In this document: positions 14,001 to 25,966 of the stretch, in pieces
How the letters are laid out: every line of letters begins with the position of its first letter
How positions within the stretch are numbered: the stretch's first letter is position 1
Assembly: GCA_032718475.1 (NCBI GenBank)
Contig: JAUCBJ010001825.1
Span: 1 to 64,000 of the forward strand
Reading direction: 5' to 3'
Length of the DNA stretch: 64,000 nt
Origin: Nemertoderma westbladi
Taxonomy: Eukaryota > Xenacoelomorpha > Nemertodermatida > Nemertodermatidae
Translations under genes and position numbers: made by a program
The notes under the pieces: generated by a model
The model's database searches: none
Told to the model about the DNA's origin: nothing
Seen by the model: only the letters and a program-made list of their open reading frames with translations

Positions 14001-16467
14001 TATAATTTATGTTTCTTACAGGTTTTTCCGCCCTCCCTTCTGTGTTATATAATTTATGTTTCTTACAGGTTTTTCCGCCCGCCCTTCCGTGTTTATATAA
14101 TTTATGTTTCTTACCGGTTTTTCTGCCCTCCCTTCTATATTTATATAATTTATGTTTCTTACAGGTTTTTCCGCCCTCCCTTCCGTGTTTATATAATTTA
14201 TGTTTCTTACAGGTTTTTCCGCCCTCCCTTCTGTGTTTATATAATTTATGTTTCTTACAGGTTTTTCCGCCCTCCCTTCCGTGTTTATATACTTTATGTT
14301 TCTTACAGGTTTTTCCGCCCTCCCTTCCGTGTTTATATAATTTATGTTTCTTACCGGTTTTTCTGCCCTCCCTTCTATATTTATATAATTTATGTTTCTT
14401 ACAGGTTTTTCCGCCCTCCCTTCCGTGTTTATATAATTTATGTTTCTTACAGGTTTTTCCGCCCTCCCTTCTGTGTTTATATAATTTATGTTTCTTACAG
14501 GTTTTTCCGCCCTCCCTTCCGTGTTTATATAATTTATGTTTCTTACAGGTTTTTCTGGCCTCCCTTCTATATTTATATAATTTATGTTTCTTACAGGTTT
14601 TTCCGCCCTCCCTTCTGTGTTTATATAATTTATGTTTCTTACAGGTTTTTCCGTCCTCCCTTCTGTGTTTATATAATTTATGTTTCTTACAGGTTTTTCC
14701 GCCCTCCCTTCCGTGTTTATATAATTTATGTTTCTTACAGGTTTTTCCGCCCTCCCTTCTGTGTTATATAATTTATGTTTCTTACAGGTTTTTCCGCCCG
14801 CCCTTCCGTGTTTATATAATTTATGTTTCTTACCGGTTTTTCTGCCCTCCCTTCTATATTTATATAATTTATGTTTCTTACAGGTTTTTCCGCCCTCCCT
14901 TCCGTGTTTATATAATTTATGTTTCTTACAGGTTTTTCCGCCCTCCCTTCTGTGTTTATATAATTTATGTTTCTTACAGGTTTTTCCGCCCTCCCTTCCG
15001 TGTTTATATACTTTATGTTTCTTACAGGTTTTTCCGCCCGCCCTTCCGTGTTTATATAATTTATGTTTCTTACCGGTTTTTCTGCCCTCCCTTCTATATT
15101 TATATAATTTATGTTTCTTACAGGTTTTTCCGCCCTCCCTTCCGTGTTTATATAATTTATGTTTCTTACAGGTTTTTCCGCCCTCTCTTCCGTGTTTATA
15201 TAATTTATGTTTCTTACAGGTTTTTCCGCCCTCCCTTCCGTGTTTATATAATTTAAGTTTCTTACAGGTTTTTCTGCCCTCCCTTCTGTATTTATATAAT
15301 TTATGTTTCTTACAGGTTTTTCCACCCTCCCTTCCGTGTTTATATAATTTATGTTTCTTACCGGTTTTTCCGCCCTCCCTTCCGTGTTTATATACTTTAT
15401 GTTTCTTACAGGTTTTTCCGCCCGCCCTTCCGTGTTTATATAATTTAAGTTTCTTACAGGTTTTTCCGCCCTCCCTTCTGTATATAATTTATGTTTCTTA
15501 CAGGTTTTTCCGCCCTCCTTTCTGTATTTATATAATTTATGTTTCTTGCCGGTTTTTCCGCCCTCCCTTCTGTGTTTATATAATTTCTGTTTCTTACAGG
15601 TTTTTCCGCCCTCCCTCCTGTGTTTATACTGTATAATTGATGTTTCTTACCGGTTTTTCCGCCCTCCCTTCCGTGTTTATATACTTTATGTTTCTTACAG
15701 GTTTTTCCGCCCTCCTTTCTGTATTTATATAATTTATGTTTCTTGCCGGTTTTTCCGCCCTCCCTTCTGTGTTTATATAATTTCTGTTTCTTACAGGTTT
15801 TTCCGCCCTCCCTCCTGTGTTTATACTGTATAATTGATGTTTCTTACCGGTTTTTCCGCCCTCCCTTCTGTATTTATATTTATGTTTCTTACCGGTTTTT
15901 CCGCCCTCCCTTCTGTGTTTATATAATTTATGTTTCTTACAGGTTTTTCCGCCCTCCCTTCTGTGTTTATATAATTTCTGTTTCTTACAGGTTTTTCCGC
16001 CCTCCCTCCTGTGTTTATACTGTATAATTGATGTTTCTTACCGGTTTTTCCGCCCTCCCTTCTGTATTTATATTTATGTTTCTTACCGGTTTTTCCGCCC
16101 TCCCTTCTGTGTTTATATAATTTATGTTTCTTACAGGTTTTTCCGCCCTCCTTTCCGTGTTTATATAATTTAAGTTTCTTACAGGTTTTTCTGCCCTCCC
16201 TTCCGTGTTTATATAATTTATGTTTCTTACAGGTTTTTCCGCCCTCCCTTCCGTGTTTATATACTTGTTGTTTCTTACAGGTTTTTCCGCCCTCCCTTCC
16301 GTGTTTATATACTTGATGTTTCTTACAGGTTTTTCCGCCCGCCCTTCCGTGTTTATATAATTTAAGTTTCTTACAGGTTTTTCCGCCCTCCCTTCTGTAC
16401 CGTATATAATTTATGTTTCTTACCGGTTTTTCCGCCCTCCCTTCCGTATTTATATAATTTATGTTTC
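8040..16467 (+). repeat. 4,214-bp higher-order tandem duplication inside the array
   Basis: The stretch from about 8040 to 12253 is repeated at 12254-16467 with a constant offset of 4,214 bp. The same rare variants recur in register, for example the short-tatata units at 8219/12433 and the gtactgtataattgatg units at 11415/15629. Part of the same block (about 3170-4160) also reappears near 11260-12250 and 15475-16465. The array has therefore grown by segmental duplication of many units at a time as well as by single-unit slippage. Confidence 0.85.
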
Positions 16468-17224
16468 TTACAGGTTTTTCCGCCCTCCCTTCCGTGTTTA
16501 TATACTTGATGTTTCTTACAGGTTTTTCCGCCCGCCCTTCCGTGTTTATATAATTTTAGTTTCTTACAGGTTTTTCCGCCCTCCCTTCTGTATATAATTT
16601 ATGTTTCTTACCGGTTTTTCCGCCCTCCCTTCCGTGTTTATATAATTTATGTTTCTTACAGGTTTTTCCGCCCTCCCTTCCGTGTTTATATACTTTATGT
16701 TTCTTACAGGTTTTTCCGCCCTCCCTTCTGTATTTATATAATTTATGTTTCTTACAGGTTTTTCCACCATCCCTTCCGTGTTTATATACTTTATGTTTCT
16801 TACAGGTTTTTCTGCCCTCCCTTCTGTATTTATATAATTTATGTTTCTTACAGGTTTTTCCACCCTCCCTTCCGTGTTTATATAATTTATGTTTCTTACA
16901 GGTTTTTCCACCCTCCCTTCCGTGTTTATATACTTTATGTTTCTTACAGGTTTTTCTGCCCTCCCTTCTGTATTTATATAATTTATGTTTCTTACAGGTT
17001 TTTCCACCCTCCCTTCCGTGTTTATATAATTTATGTTTCTTACAGGTTTTTCTGCCCTCCCTTCTGTATTTATATAATTTATGTTTCTTACAGGTTTTTC
17101 CACCCTCCCTTCCGTGTTTATATAATTTATGTTTCTTACAGGTTTTTCCGCCCTCCCTTCTGTATTTATATAATTTATGTTTCTTACAGGTTTTTCCACC
17201 CTCCATTCCGTGTTTATATAATTT

Positions 17225-20200
17225 ATGTTTCTTACAGGTTTTTCCACCCTCCCTTCTGTGTTTATATACTTTATGTTTCTTACAGGTTTTTCCACCCTCC
17301 CTTCTGTGTTTATATACTTTATGTTTTTACAGGTTTTTCCGCCCTCCCTTCTGTGTTTATATACTTTATGTTTCTTACAGGTTTTTCCGCCCTCCCTTCT
17401 GTGTTTATATACTTTATGTTTTACAGGTTTTTCCGCCCTCCCTTCTGTGTTTATATACTTTATGTTTCTTACAGGTTTTTCCACCCTCCCTTCTGTGTTT
17501 ATATACTTTATGTTTTTACAGGTTTTTCCGCCCTCCCTTCTGTGTTTATATACTTTATGTTTCTTACAGGTTTTTCCGCCCTCCCTTCTGTGTTTATATA
17601 CTTTATGTTTCTTGCAGGTTTTTCCACCCCCCCTTTCGTGTTTATATACTTTGTTTCTTACAGGTTTTTCCGCCCTCCCTTCTGTATTTATATAATTTAT
17701 GTTTCTTACAGGTTTTTCCGCCCTCCCTTCCGTGTTTATATAATTTATGTTTCTTGCCGGTTTTTCCGCCCTCCCTTCTGTATATAATTTATGTTTCTTA
17801 CCGGTTTTTCCGCCCTCCCTTCTGTATATAATTTATGTTTCTTACAGGTTTTTCCACCCTCCCTTCTGTGTTTATATAATTTAAGTTTCTTACAAGTTTT
17901 TCTGCCCCCCCTTCCGTATTTATATAATTTATGTTTCTTATCGGTTTTTCCGCCCTCCCTTCCGTGTTTATATAATTTATGTTTCTTACAGGTTTTTCCG
18001 TCCTCCCTTCCGTGTTTATATAATTTATGTTTCTTACAGGTTTTTCCGCCCTCCCTTCTGTGTTTATATAATTTATGTTTCTTACAGGTTTTTCCGCCCT
18101 CCCTTCCGTGTTTATATAATTTATGTTTCTTACAGGTTTTTCCGCCCTCCCTTCTGTGTTTATATAATTTATGTTTCTTACAGGTTTTTCCGCCCTCCCT
18201 TCCGTGTTTATATAATTTATGTTTCTTACAGGTTTTTCCGCCCTCCCTTCTGTGTTTATATAATTTATGTTTCTTACAGGTTTTTCCGCCCTCCCTTCCG
18301 TGTTTATATAATTTATGTTTCTTACAGGTTTTTCCGCCCTCCCTTCTGTGTTTATATAATTTATGTTTCTTACAGGTTTTTCCGCCCTCCCTTCCGTGTT
18401 TATATAATTTATGTTTCTTACAGGTTTTTCCGCCCTCCCTTCTGTGTTATATAATTTATGTTTCTTACAGGTTTTTCCGCCCTCCCTTCTGTGTTATATA
18501 ATTTATGTTTCTTACAGGTTTTTCCGCCCGCCCTTCCGTGTTTATATAATTTATGTTTCTTACCGGTTTTTCTGCCCTCCCTTCTATATTTAGATAATTT
18601 ATGTTTCTTACAGGTTTTTCCGCCTTCCCTTCCGTGTTTATATAATTTATGTTTCTTACAGGTTTTTCCGCCCTCCCTTCTGTGTTTATATAATTTATGT
18701 TTCTTACAGGTTTTTCCGCCCGGCCTTCCGTGTTTATATAATTTATGTTTCTTACCGGTTTTTCTGCCCTTCCTTCTATATTTATATAATTTATGTTTCT
18801 TACAGGTTTTTCCGCCCTCCCTTCCGTGTTTATATAATTTATGTTTCTTACAGGTTTTTCCGCCCACCCTTCTGTGTTTATATAATTTATGTTTCTTACA
18901 GGTTTTTCCGCCCTCCCTTCCGTGTTTATATAATTTATGTTTCTTACAGGTTTTTCCGCCCTCCCTTCTGTGTTATATAATTTATGTTTCTTACAGGTTT
19001 TTCCGCCCGCCCTTCCGTGTTTATATAATTTATGTTTCTTACAGGTTTTTCCGCCCTCCCTTCTGTGTTATATAATTTATGTTTCTTACCGGTTTTTCTG
19101 CCCTCCCTTCTATATTTATATAATTTATGTTTCTTACAGGTTTTTCCGCCCTCCCTTCCGTGTTTATACAATTTATGTTTCTTACAGGTTTTTCCGCCCT
19201 CCCTTCCGTGTTTATATAATTTATGTTTCTTACAGGTTTTTCCGCCCTCCCTTCCGTGTTTATATAATTTATGTTTCTTTACCGGTTTTTCGCCCTCCCT
19301 TCTGTATTTATATAATTTATGTTTCTTACAGGTTTTTCCGCCCTCCCTTCCGTGTTTATATAATTTATGTTTCTTACAGGTTTTTCCGCCCTCCCTTCTG
19401 TGTTATATAATTTATGTTTCTTACAGGTTTTTCCGCCCTCCCTTCTGTGTTATATAATTTATGTTTCTTACAGGTTTTTCCGCCCGCCCTTCCGTGTTTA
19501 TATAATTTATGTTTCTTACCGGTTTTTCTGCCCTCCCTTCTATATTTATATAATTTATGTTTCTTACAGGTTTTTCCGCCCTCCCTTCCGTGTTTATATA
19601 ATTTATGTTTCTTACAGGTTTTTCCGCCCTCCCTTCTGTATTTATATAATTTATGTTTCTTACAGGTTTTTCCACCATCCCTTCCGTGTTTATATACTTT
19701 ATGTTTCTTACAGGTTTTTCTGCCCTCCCTTCTGTATTTATATAATTTATGTTTCTTACAGGTTTTTCCACCATCCCTTCCGTGTTTATATACTTTATGT
19801 TTCTTACAGGTTTTTCCGCCCTCCCTTCTGTATTTATATAATTTATGTTTCTTACAGGTTTTTCCACCATCCCTTCCGTGTTTATATACTTTATGTTTCT
19901 TACAGGTTTTTCTGCCCTCCCTTCTGTATTTATATAATTTATGTTTCTTACAGGTTTTTCCACCCTCCCTTCCGTGTTTATATAATTTATGTTTCTTACA
20001 GGTTTTTCCACCCTCCCTTCCGTGTTTATATACTTTATGTTTCTTACAGGTTTTTCTGCCCTCCCTTCTGTATTTATATAATTTATGTTTCTTACAGGTT
20101 TTTCCACCCTCCCTTCCGTGTTTATATAATTTATGTTTCTTACAGGTTTTTCTGCCCTCCCTTCTGTATTTATATAATTTATGTTTCTTACAGGTTTTTC

Positions 20201-23200
20201 CACCCTCCCTTCCGTGTTTATATAATTTATGTTTCTTACAGGTTTTTCCGCCCTCCCTTCTGTATTTATATAATTTATGTTTCTTACAGGTTTTTCCACC
20301 CTCCATTCCGTGTTTATATAATTTATGTTTCTTACAGGTTTTTCCACCCTCCCTTCTGTGTTTATATACTTTATGTTTCTTACAGGTTTTTCCACCCTCC
20401 CTTCTGTGTTTATATACTTTATGTTTTTACAGGTTTTTCCGCCCTCCCTTCTGTGTTTATATACTTTATGTTTCTTACAGGTTTTTCCGCCCTCCCTTCT
20501 GTGTTTATATACTTTATGTTTTACAGGTTTTTCCGCCCTCCCTTCTGTGTTTATATACTTTATGTTTCTTACAGGTTTTTCCACCCTCCCTTCTGTGTTT
20601 ATATACTTTATGTTTTTACAGGTTTTTCCGCCCTCCCTTCTGTGTTTATATACTTTATGTTTCTTACAGGTTTTTCCGCCCTCCCTTCTGTGTTTATATA
20701 CTTTATGTTTCTTGCAGGTTTTTCCACCCCCCCTTTCGTGTTTATATACTTTGTTTCTTACAGGTTTTTCCGCCCTCCCTTCTGTATTTATATAATTTAT
20801 GTTTCTTACAGGTTTTTCCGCCCTCCCTTCCGTGTTTATATAATTTATGTTTCTTACAGGTTTTTCCACCCTCCCTTCTGTGTTTATATACTTTATGTTT
20901 CTTACAGGTTTTTCCACCCTCCCTTCTGTGTTTATATACTTTATGTTTTTACAGGTTTTTCCGCCCTCCCTTCTGTGTTTATATACTTTATGTTTCTTAC
21001 AGGTTTTTCCGCCCTCCCTTCTGTGTTTATATACTTTATGTTTTACAGGTTTTTCCGCCCTCCCTTCTGTGTTTATATACTTTATGTTTCTTACAGGTTT
21101 TTCCACCCTCCCTTCTGTGTTTATATACTTTATGTTTTTACAGGTTTTTCCGCCCTCCCTTCTGTGTTTATATACTTTATGTTTCTTACAGGTTTTTCCG
21201 CCCTCCCTTCTGTGTTTATATACTTTATGTTTCTTGCAGGTTTTTCCACCCCCCCTTTCGTGTTTATATACTTTGTTTCTTACAGGTTTTTCCGCCCTCC
21301 CTTCTGTATTTATATAATTTATGTTTCTTACAGGTTTTTCCGCCCTCCCTTCTGTATTTATATAATTTATGTTTCTTACAGGTTTTTCCACCATCCCTTC
21401 CGTGTTTATATACTTTATGTTTCTTACAGGTTTTTCTGCCCTCCCTTCTGTATTTATATAATTTATGTTTCTTACAGGTTTTTCCACCCTCCCTTCCGTG
21501 TTTATATAATTTATGTTTCTTACAGGTTTTTCCACCCTCCCTTCCGTGTTTATATACTTTATGTTTCTTACAGGTTTTTCTGCCCTCCCTTCTGTATTTA
21601 TATAATTTATGTTTCTTACAGGTTTTTCCACCCTCCCTTCCGTGTTTATATAATTTATGTTTCTTACAGGTTTTTCTGCCCTCCCTTCTGTATTTATATA
21701 ATTTATGTTTCTTACAGGTTTTTCCACCCTCCCTTCCGTGTTTATATAATTTATGTTTCTTACAGGTTTTTCCGCCCTCCCTTCTGTATTTATATAATTT
21801 ATGTTTCTTACAGGTTTTTCCACCCTCCATTCCGTGTTTATATAATTTATGTTTCTTACAGGTTTTTCCACCCTCCCTTCTGTGTTTATATACTTTATGT
21901 TTCTTACAGGTTTTTCCACCCTCCCTTCTGTGTTTATATACTTTATGTTTTTACAGGTTTTTCCGCCCTCCCTTCTGTGTTTATATACTTTATGTTTCTT
22001 ACAGGTTTTTCCGCCCTCCCTTCTGTGTTTATATACTTTATGTTTTACAGGTTTTTCCGCCCTCCCTTCTGTGTTTATATACTTTATGTTTCTTACAGGT
22101 TTTTCCACCCTCCCTTCTGTGTTTATATACTTTATGTTTTTACAGGTTTTTCCGCCCTCCCTTCTGTGTTTATATACTTTATGTTTCTTACAGGTTTTTC
22201 CGCCCTCCCTTCTGTGTTTATATACTTTATGTTTCTTGCAGGTTTTTCCACCCCCCCTTTCGTGTTTATATACTTTGTTTCTTACAGGTTTTTCCGCCCT
22301 CCCTTCTGTATTTATATAATTTATGTTTCTTACAGGTTTTTCCGCCCTCCCTTCCGTGTTTATATAATTTATGTTTCTTGCCGGTTTTTCCGCCCTCCCT
22401 TCTGTATATAATTTATGTTTCTTACCGGTTTTTCCGCCCTCCCTTCTATATATAATTTATGTTTCTTACAGGTTTTTCCACCCTCCCTTCTGTGTTTATA
22501 TAATTTAAGTTTCTTACAAGTTTTTCTGCCCCCCCTTCCGTATTTATATAATTTATGTTTCTTATCGGTTTTTCCGCCCTCCCTTCCGTGTTTATATAAT
22601 TTATGTTTCTTACAGGTTTTTCCGTCCTCCCTTCCGTGTTTATATAATTTATGTTTCTTACAGGTTTTTCCGCCCTCCCTTCTGTGTTTATATAATTTAT
22701 GTTTCTTACAGGTTTTTCCGCCCTCCCTTCCGTGTTTATATAATTTATGTTTCTTACAGGTTTTTCCGCCCTCCCTTCTGTGTTTATATAATTTATGTTT
22801 CTTACAGGTTTTTCCGCCCTCCCTTCCGTGTTTATATAATTTATGTTTCTTACAGGTTTTTCCGCCCTCCCTTCTGTGTTTATATAATTTATGTTTCTTA
22901 CAGGTTTTTCCGCCCTCCCTTCCGTGTTTATATAATTTATGTTTCTTACAGGTTTTTCCGCCCTCCCTTCTGTGTTTATATAATTTATGTTTCTTACAGG
23001 TTTTTCCGCCCTCCCTTCCGTGTTTATATAATTTATGTTTCTTACAGGTTTTTCCGCCCTCCCTTCTGTGTTATATAATTTATGTTTCTTACAGGTTTTT
23101 CCGCCCTCCCTTCTGTGTTATATAATTTATGTTTCTTACAGGTTTTTCCGCCCGCCCTTCCGTGTTTATATAATTTATGTTTCTTACCGGTTTTTCTGCC

Positions 23201-23217
23201 CTCCCTTCTATATTTAG
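17225..23217 (+). repeat. further higher-order duplications in the right part of the array
   Basis: A block with the unusual shortened units (tatgttttacagg, tatgtttttacagg) and the ccccccctttcg variant occurs at about 7653, 17225, 20325, 20847 and 21849. The block from 17791 to about 18600 recurs at 22415-23217 with an offset of 4,624 bp. These copies are nearly identical, which implies recent unequal exchange. Boundaries are approximate because every flank is also 48-bp repeat. Confidence 0.75.
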
Positions 23218-25945
23218 ATAATTTATGTTTCTTACAGGTTTTTCCGCCCTCCCTTCCGTGTTTATATAATTTATGTTTCTTACAGGTTTTTCCGCCCTCC
23301 CTTCTGTGTTATATAATTTATGTTTCTTACAGGTTTTTCCGCCCTCCCTTCTGTGTTTATATAATTTATGTTTCTTACAGGTTTTTCCGCCCGCCCTTCC
23401 GTGTTTATATAATTTATGTTTCTTACCGGTTTTTCTGCCCTTCCTTCTATATTTATATAATTTATGTTTCTTACAGGTTTTTCCGCCCTCCCTTCCGTGT
23501 TTATATAATTTATGTTTCTTACAGGTTTTTCCGCCCTCCCTTCTGTGTTTATATAATTTATGTTTCTTACAGGTTTTTCCGCCCTCCCTTCCGTGTTTAT
23601 ATAATTTATGTTTCTTACAGGTTTTTCCGCCCTCCCTTCTGTGTTATATAATTTATGTTTCTTACAGGTTTTTCCGCCCGCCCTTCCGTGTTTATATAAT
23701 TTATGTTTCTTACAGGTTTTTCCGCCCTCCCTTCTGTGTTATATAATTTATGTTTCTTACCGGTTTTTCTGCCCTCCCTTCTATATTTATATAATTTATG
23801 TTTCTTACAGGTTTTTCCGCCCTCCCTTCCGTGTTTATATAATTTATGTTTCTTACAGGTTTTTCCGCCCTCCCTTCCGTGTTTATATAATTTATGTTTC
23901 TTACAGGTTTTTCCGCCCTCCCTTCCGTGTTTATATAATTTATGTTTCTTACAGGTTTTTCCGCCCGCCCTTCCGTGTTTATATAATTTATGTTTCTTAC
24001 CGGTTTTTCTGCCCTCCCTTCTATATTTAGATAATTTATGTTTCTTACAGGTTTTTCCGCCCTCCCTTCCGTGTTTATATAATTTATGTTTCTTACAGGT
24101 TTTTCCGCCCTCCCTTCTGTGTTTATATAATTTATGTTTCTTACAGGTTTTTCCGCCCGCCCTTCCGTGTTTATATAATTTATGTTTCTTACCGGTTTTT
24201 CTGCCCTTCCTTCTATATTTATATAATTTATGTTTCTTACAGGTTTTTCCGCCCTCCCTTCCGTGTTTATATAATTTATGTTTCTTACAGGTTTTTCCGC
24301 CCTCCCTTCTGTGTTTATATAATTTATGTTTCTTACAGGTTTTTCCGCCCTCCCTTCCGTGTTTATATAATTTATGTTTCTTACAGGTTTTTCCGCCCTC
24401 CCTTCTGTGTTATATAATTTATGTTTCTTACAGGTTTTTCCGCCCGCCCTTCCGTGTTTATATAATTTATGTTTCTTACAGGTTTTTCCGCCCTCCCTTC
24501 TGTGTTATATAATTTATGTTTCTTACCGGTTTTTCTGCCCTCCCTTCTATATTTATATAATTTATGTTTCTTACAGGTTTTTCCGCCCTCCCTTCCGTGT
24601 TTATATAATTTATGTTTCTTACAGGTTTTTCCGCCCTCCCTTCCGTGTTTATATAATTTATGTTTCTTACAGGTTTTTCCGCCCTCCCTTCCGTGTTTAT
24701 ATAATTTATGTTTCTTTACCGGTTTTTCGCCCTCCCTTCTGTATTTATATAATTTATGTTTCTTACAGGTTTTTCCGCCCTCCCTTCCGTGTTTATATAA
24801 TTTATGTTTCTTACAGGTTTTTCCGCCCTCCCTTCTGTGTTATATAATTTATGTTTCTTACAGGTTTTTCCGCCCTCCCTTCTGTGTTATATAATTTATG
24901 TTTCTTACAGGTTTTTCCGCCCGCCCTTCCGTGTTTATATAATTTATGTTTCTTACCGGTTTTTCTGCCCTCCCTTCTATATTTATATAATTTATGTTTC
25001 TTACAGGTTTTTCCGCCCTCCCTTCCGTGTTTATATAATTTATGTTTCTTACAGGTTTTTCCGCCCTCCCTTCTGTGTTTATATAATTTATGTTTCTTAC
25101 AGGTTTTTCCGCCCTCCCTTCTGTGTTATATAATTTATGTTTCTTACAGGTTTTTCCGCCCGCCCTTCCGTGTTTATATAATTTATGTTTCTTACCGGTT
25201 TTTCTGCCCTCCCTTCTATATTTATATAATTTATGTTTCTTACAGGTTTTTCCGCCCTCCCTTCCGTGTTTATATAATTTATGTTTCTTACAGGTTTTTC
25301 CGCCCTCCCTTCTGTGTTTATATAATTTATGTTTCTTACAGGTTTTTCCGCCCTCCCTTCCGTGTTTATATACTTTATGTTTCTTACAGGTTTTTCCGCC
25401 CGCCCTTCCGTGTTTATATAATTTATGTTTCTTACCGGTTTTTCTGCCCTCCCTTCTATATTTATATAATTTATGTTTCTTACAGGTTTTTCCGCCCTCC
25501 CTTCCGTGTTTATATAATTTATGTTTCTTACAGGTTTTTCCGCCCTCCCTTCCGTGTTTATATAATTTATGTTTCTTACCGGTTTTTCCGCCCTCCCTTC
25601 CGTGTTTATATAATTTATGTTTCTTACAGGTTTTTCCGCCCTCCCTTCCGTGTTTATATAATTTATGTTTCTTACAGGTTTTTCCGCCCTCCCTTCTGTG
25701 TTTATATAATTTCTGTTTCTTACCGGTTTTTCCGCCCTCCCTTCTGTGTTTATATAATTTATGTTTCTTACAGGTTTTTCCACCCTCCCTTCCGTGTTTA
25801 TATACTTTATGTTTCTTACAGGTTTTTCTGCCCTCCCTTCTGTATTTATATAATTTATGTTTCTTACAGGTTTTTCCGCCCTCCCTTCTGTGTTTATATA
25901 ATTTATGTTTCTTACCGGTTTTTCCGCCCTCCCTTCTGTGTTTAT

Positions 25946-25966
25946 ATAATTTATGTTTCTTACAGG
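25946..25966 (+). promoter_or_regulatory. 3' splice acceptor of the first acyltransferase exon in the window
   Basis: The intron end is ataatttatgtttcttacag and the exon starts at 25966. Among the ~490 acceptor-like copies this is the one whose downstream sequence leads into the gene in the right frame. In that frame the preceding unit has a TAA at 25947-25949, so use of any acceptor further upstream would terminate translation before the gene is reached. Assignment rests on frame and position. Confidence 0.75.
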
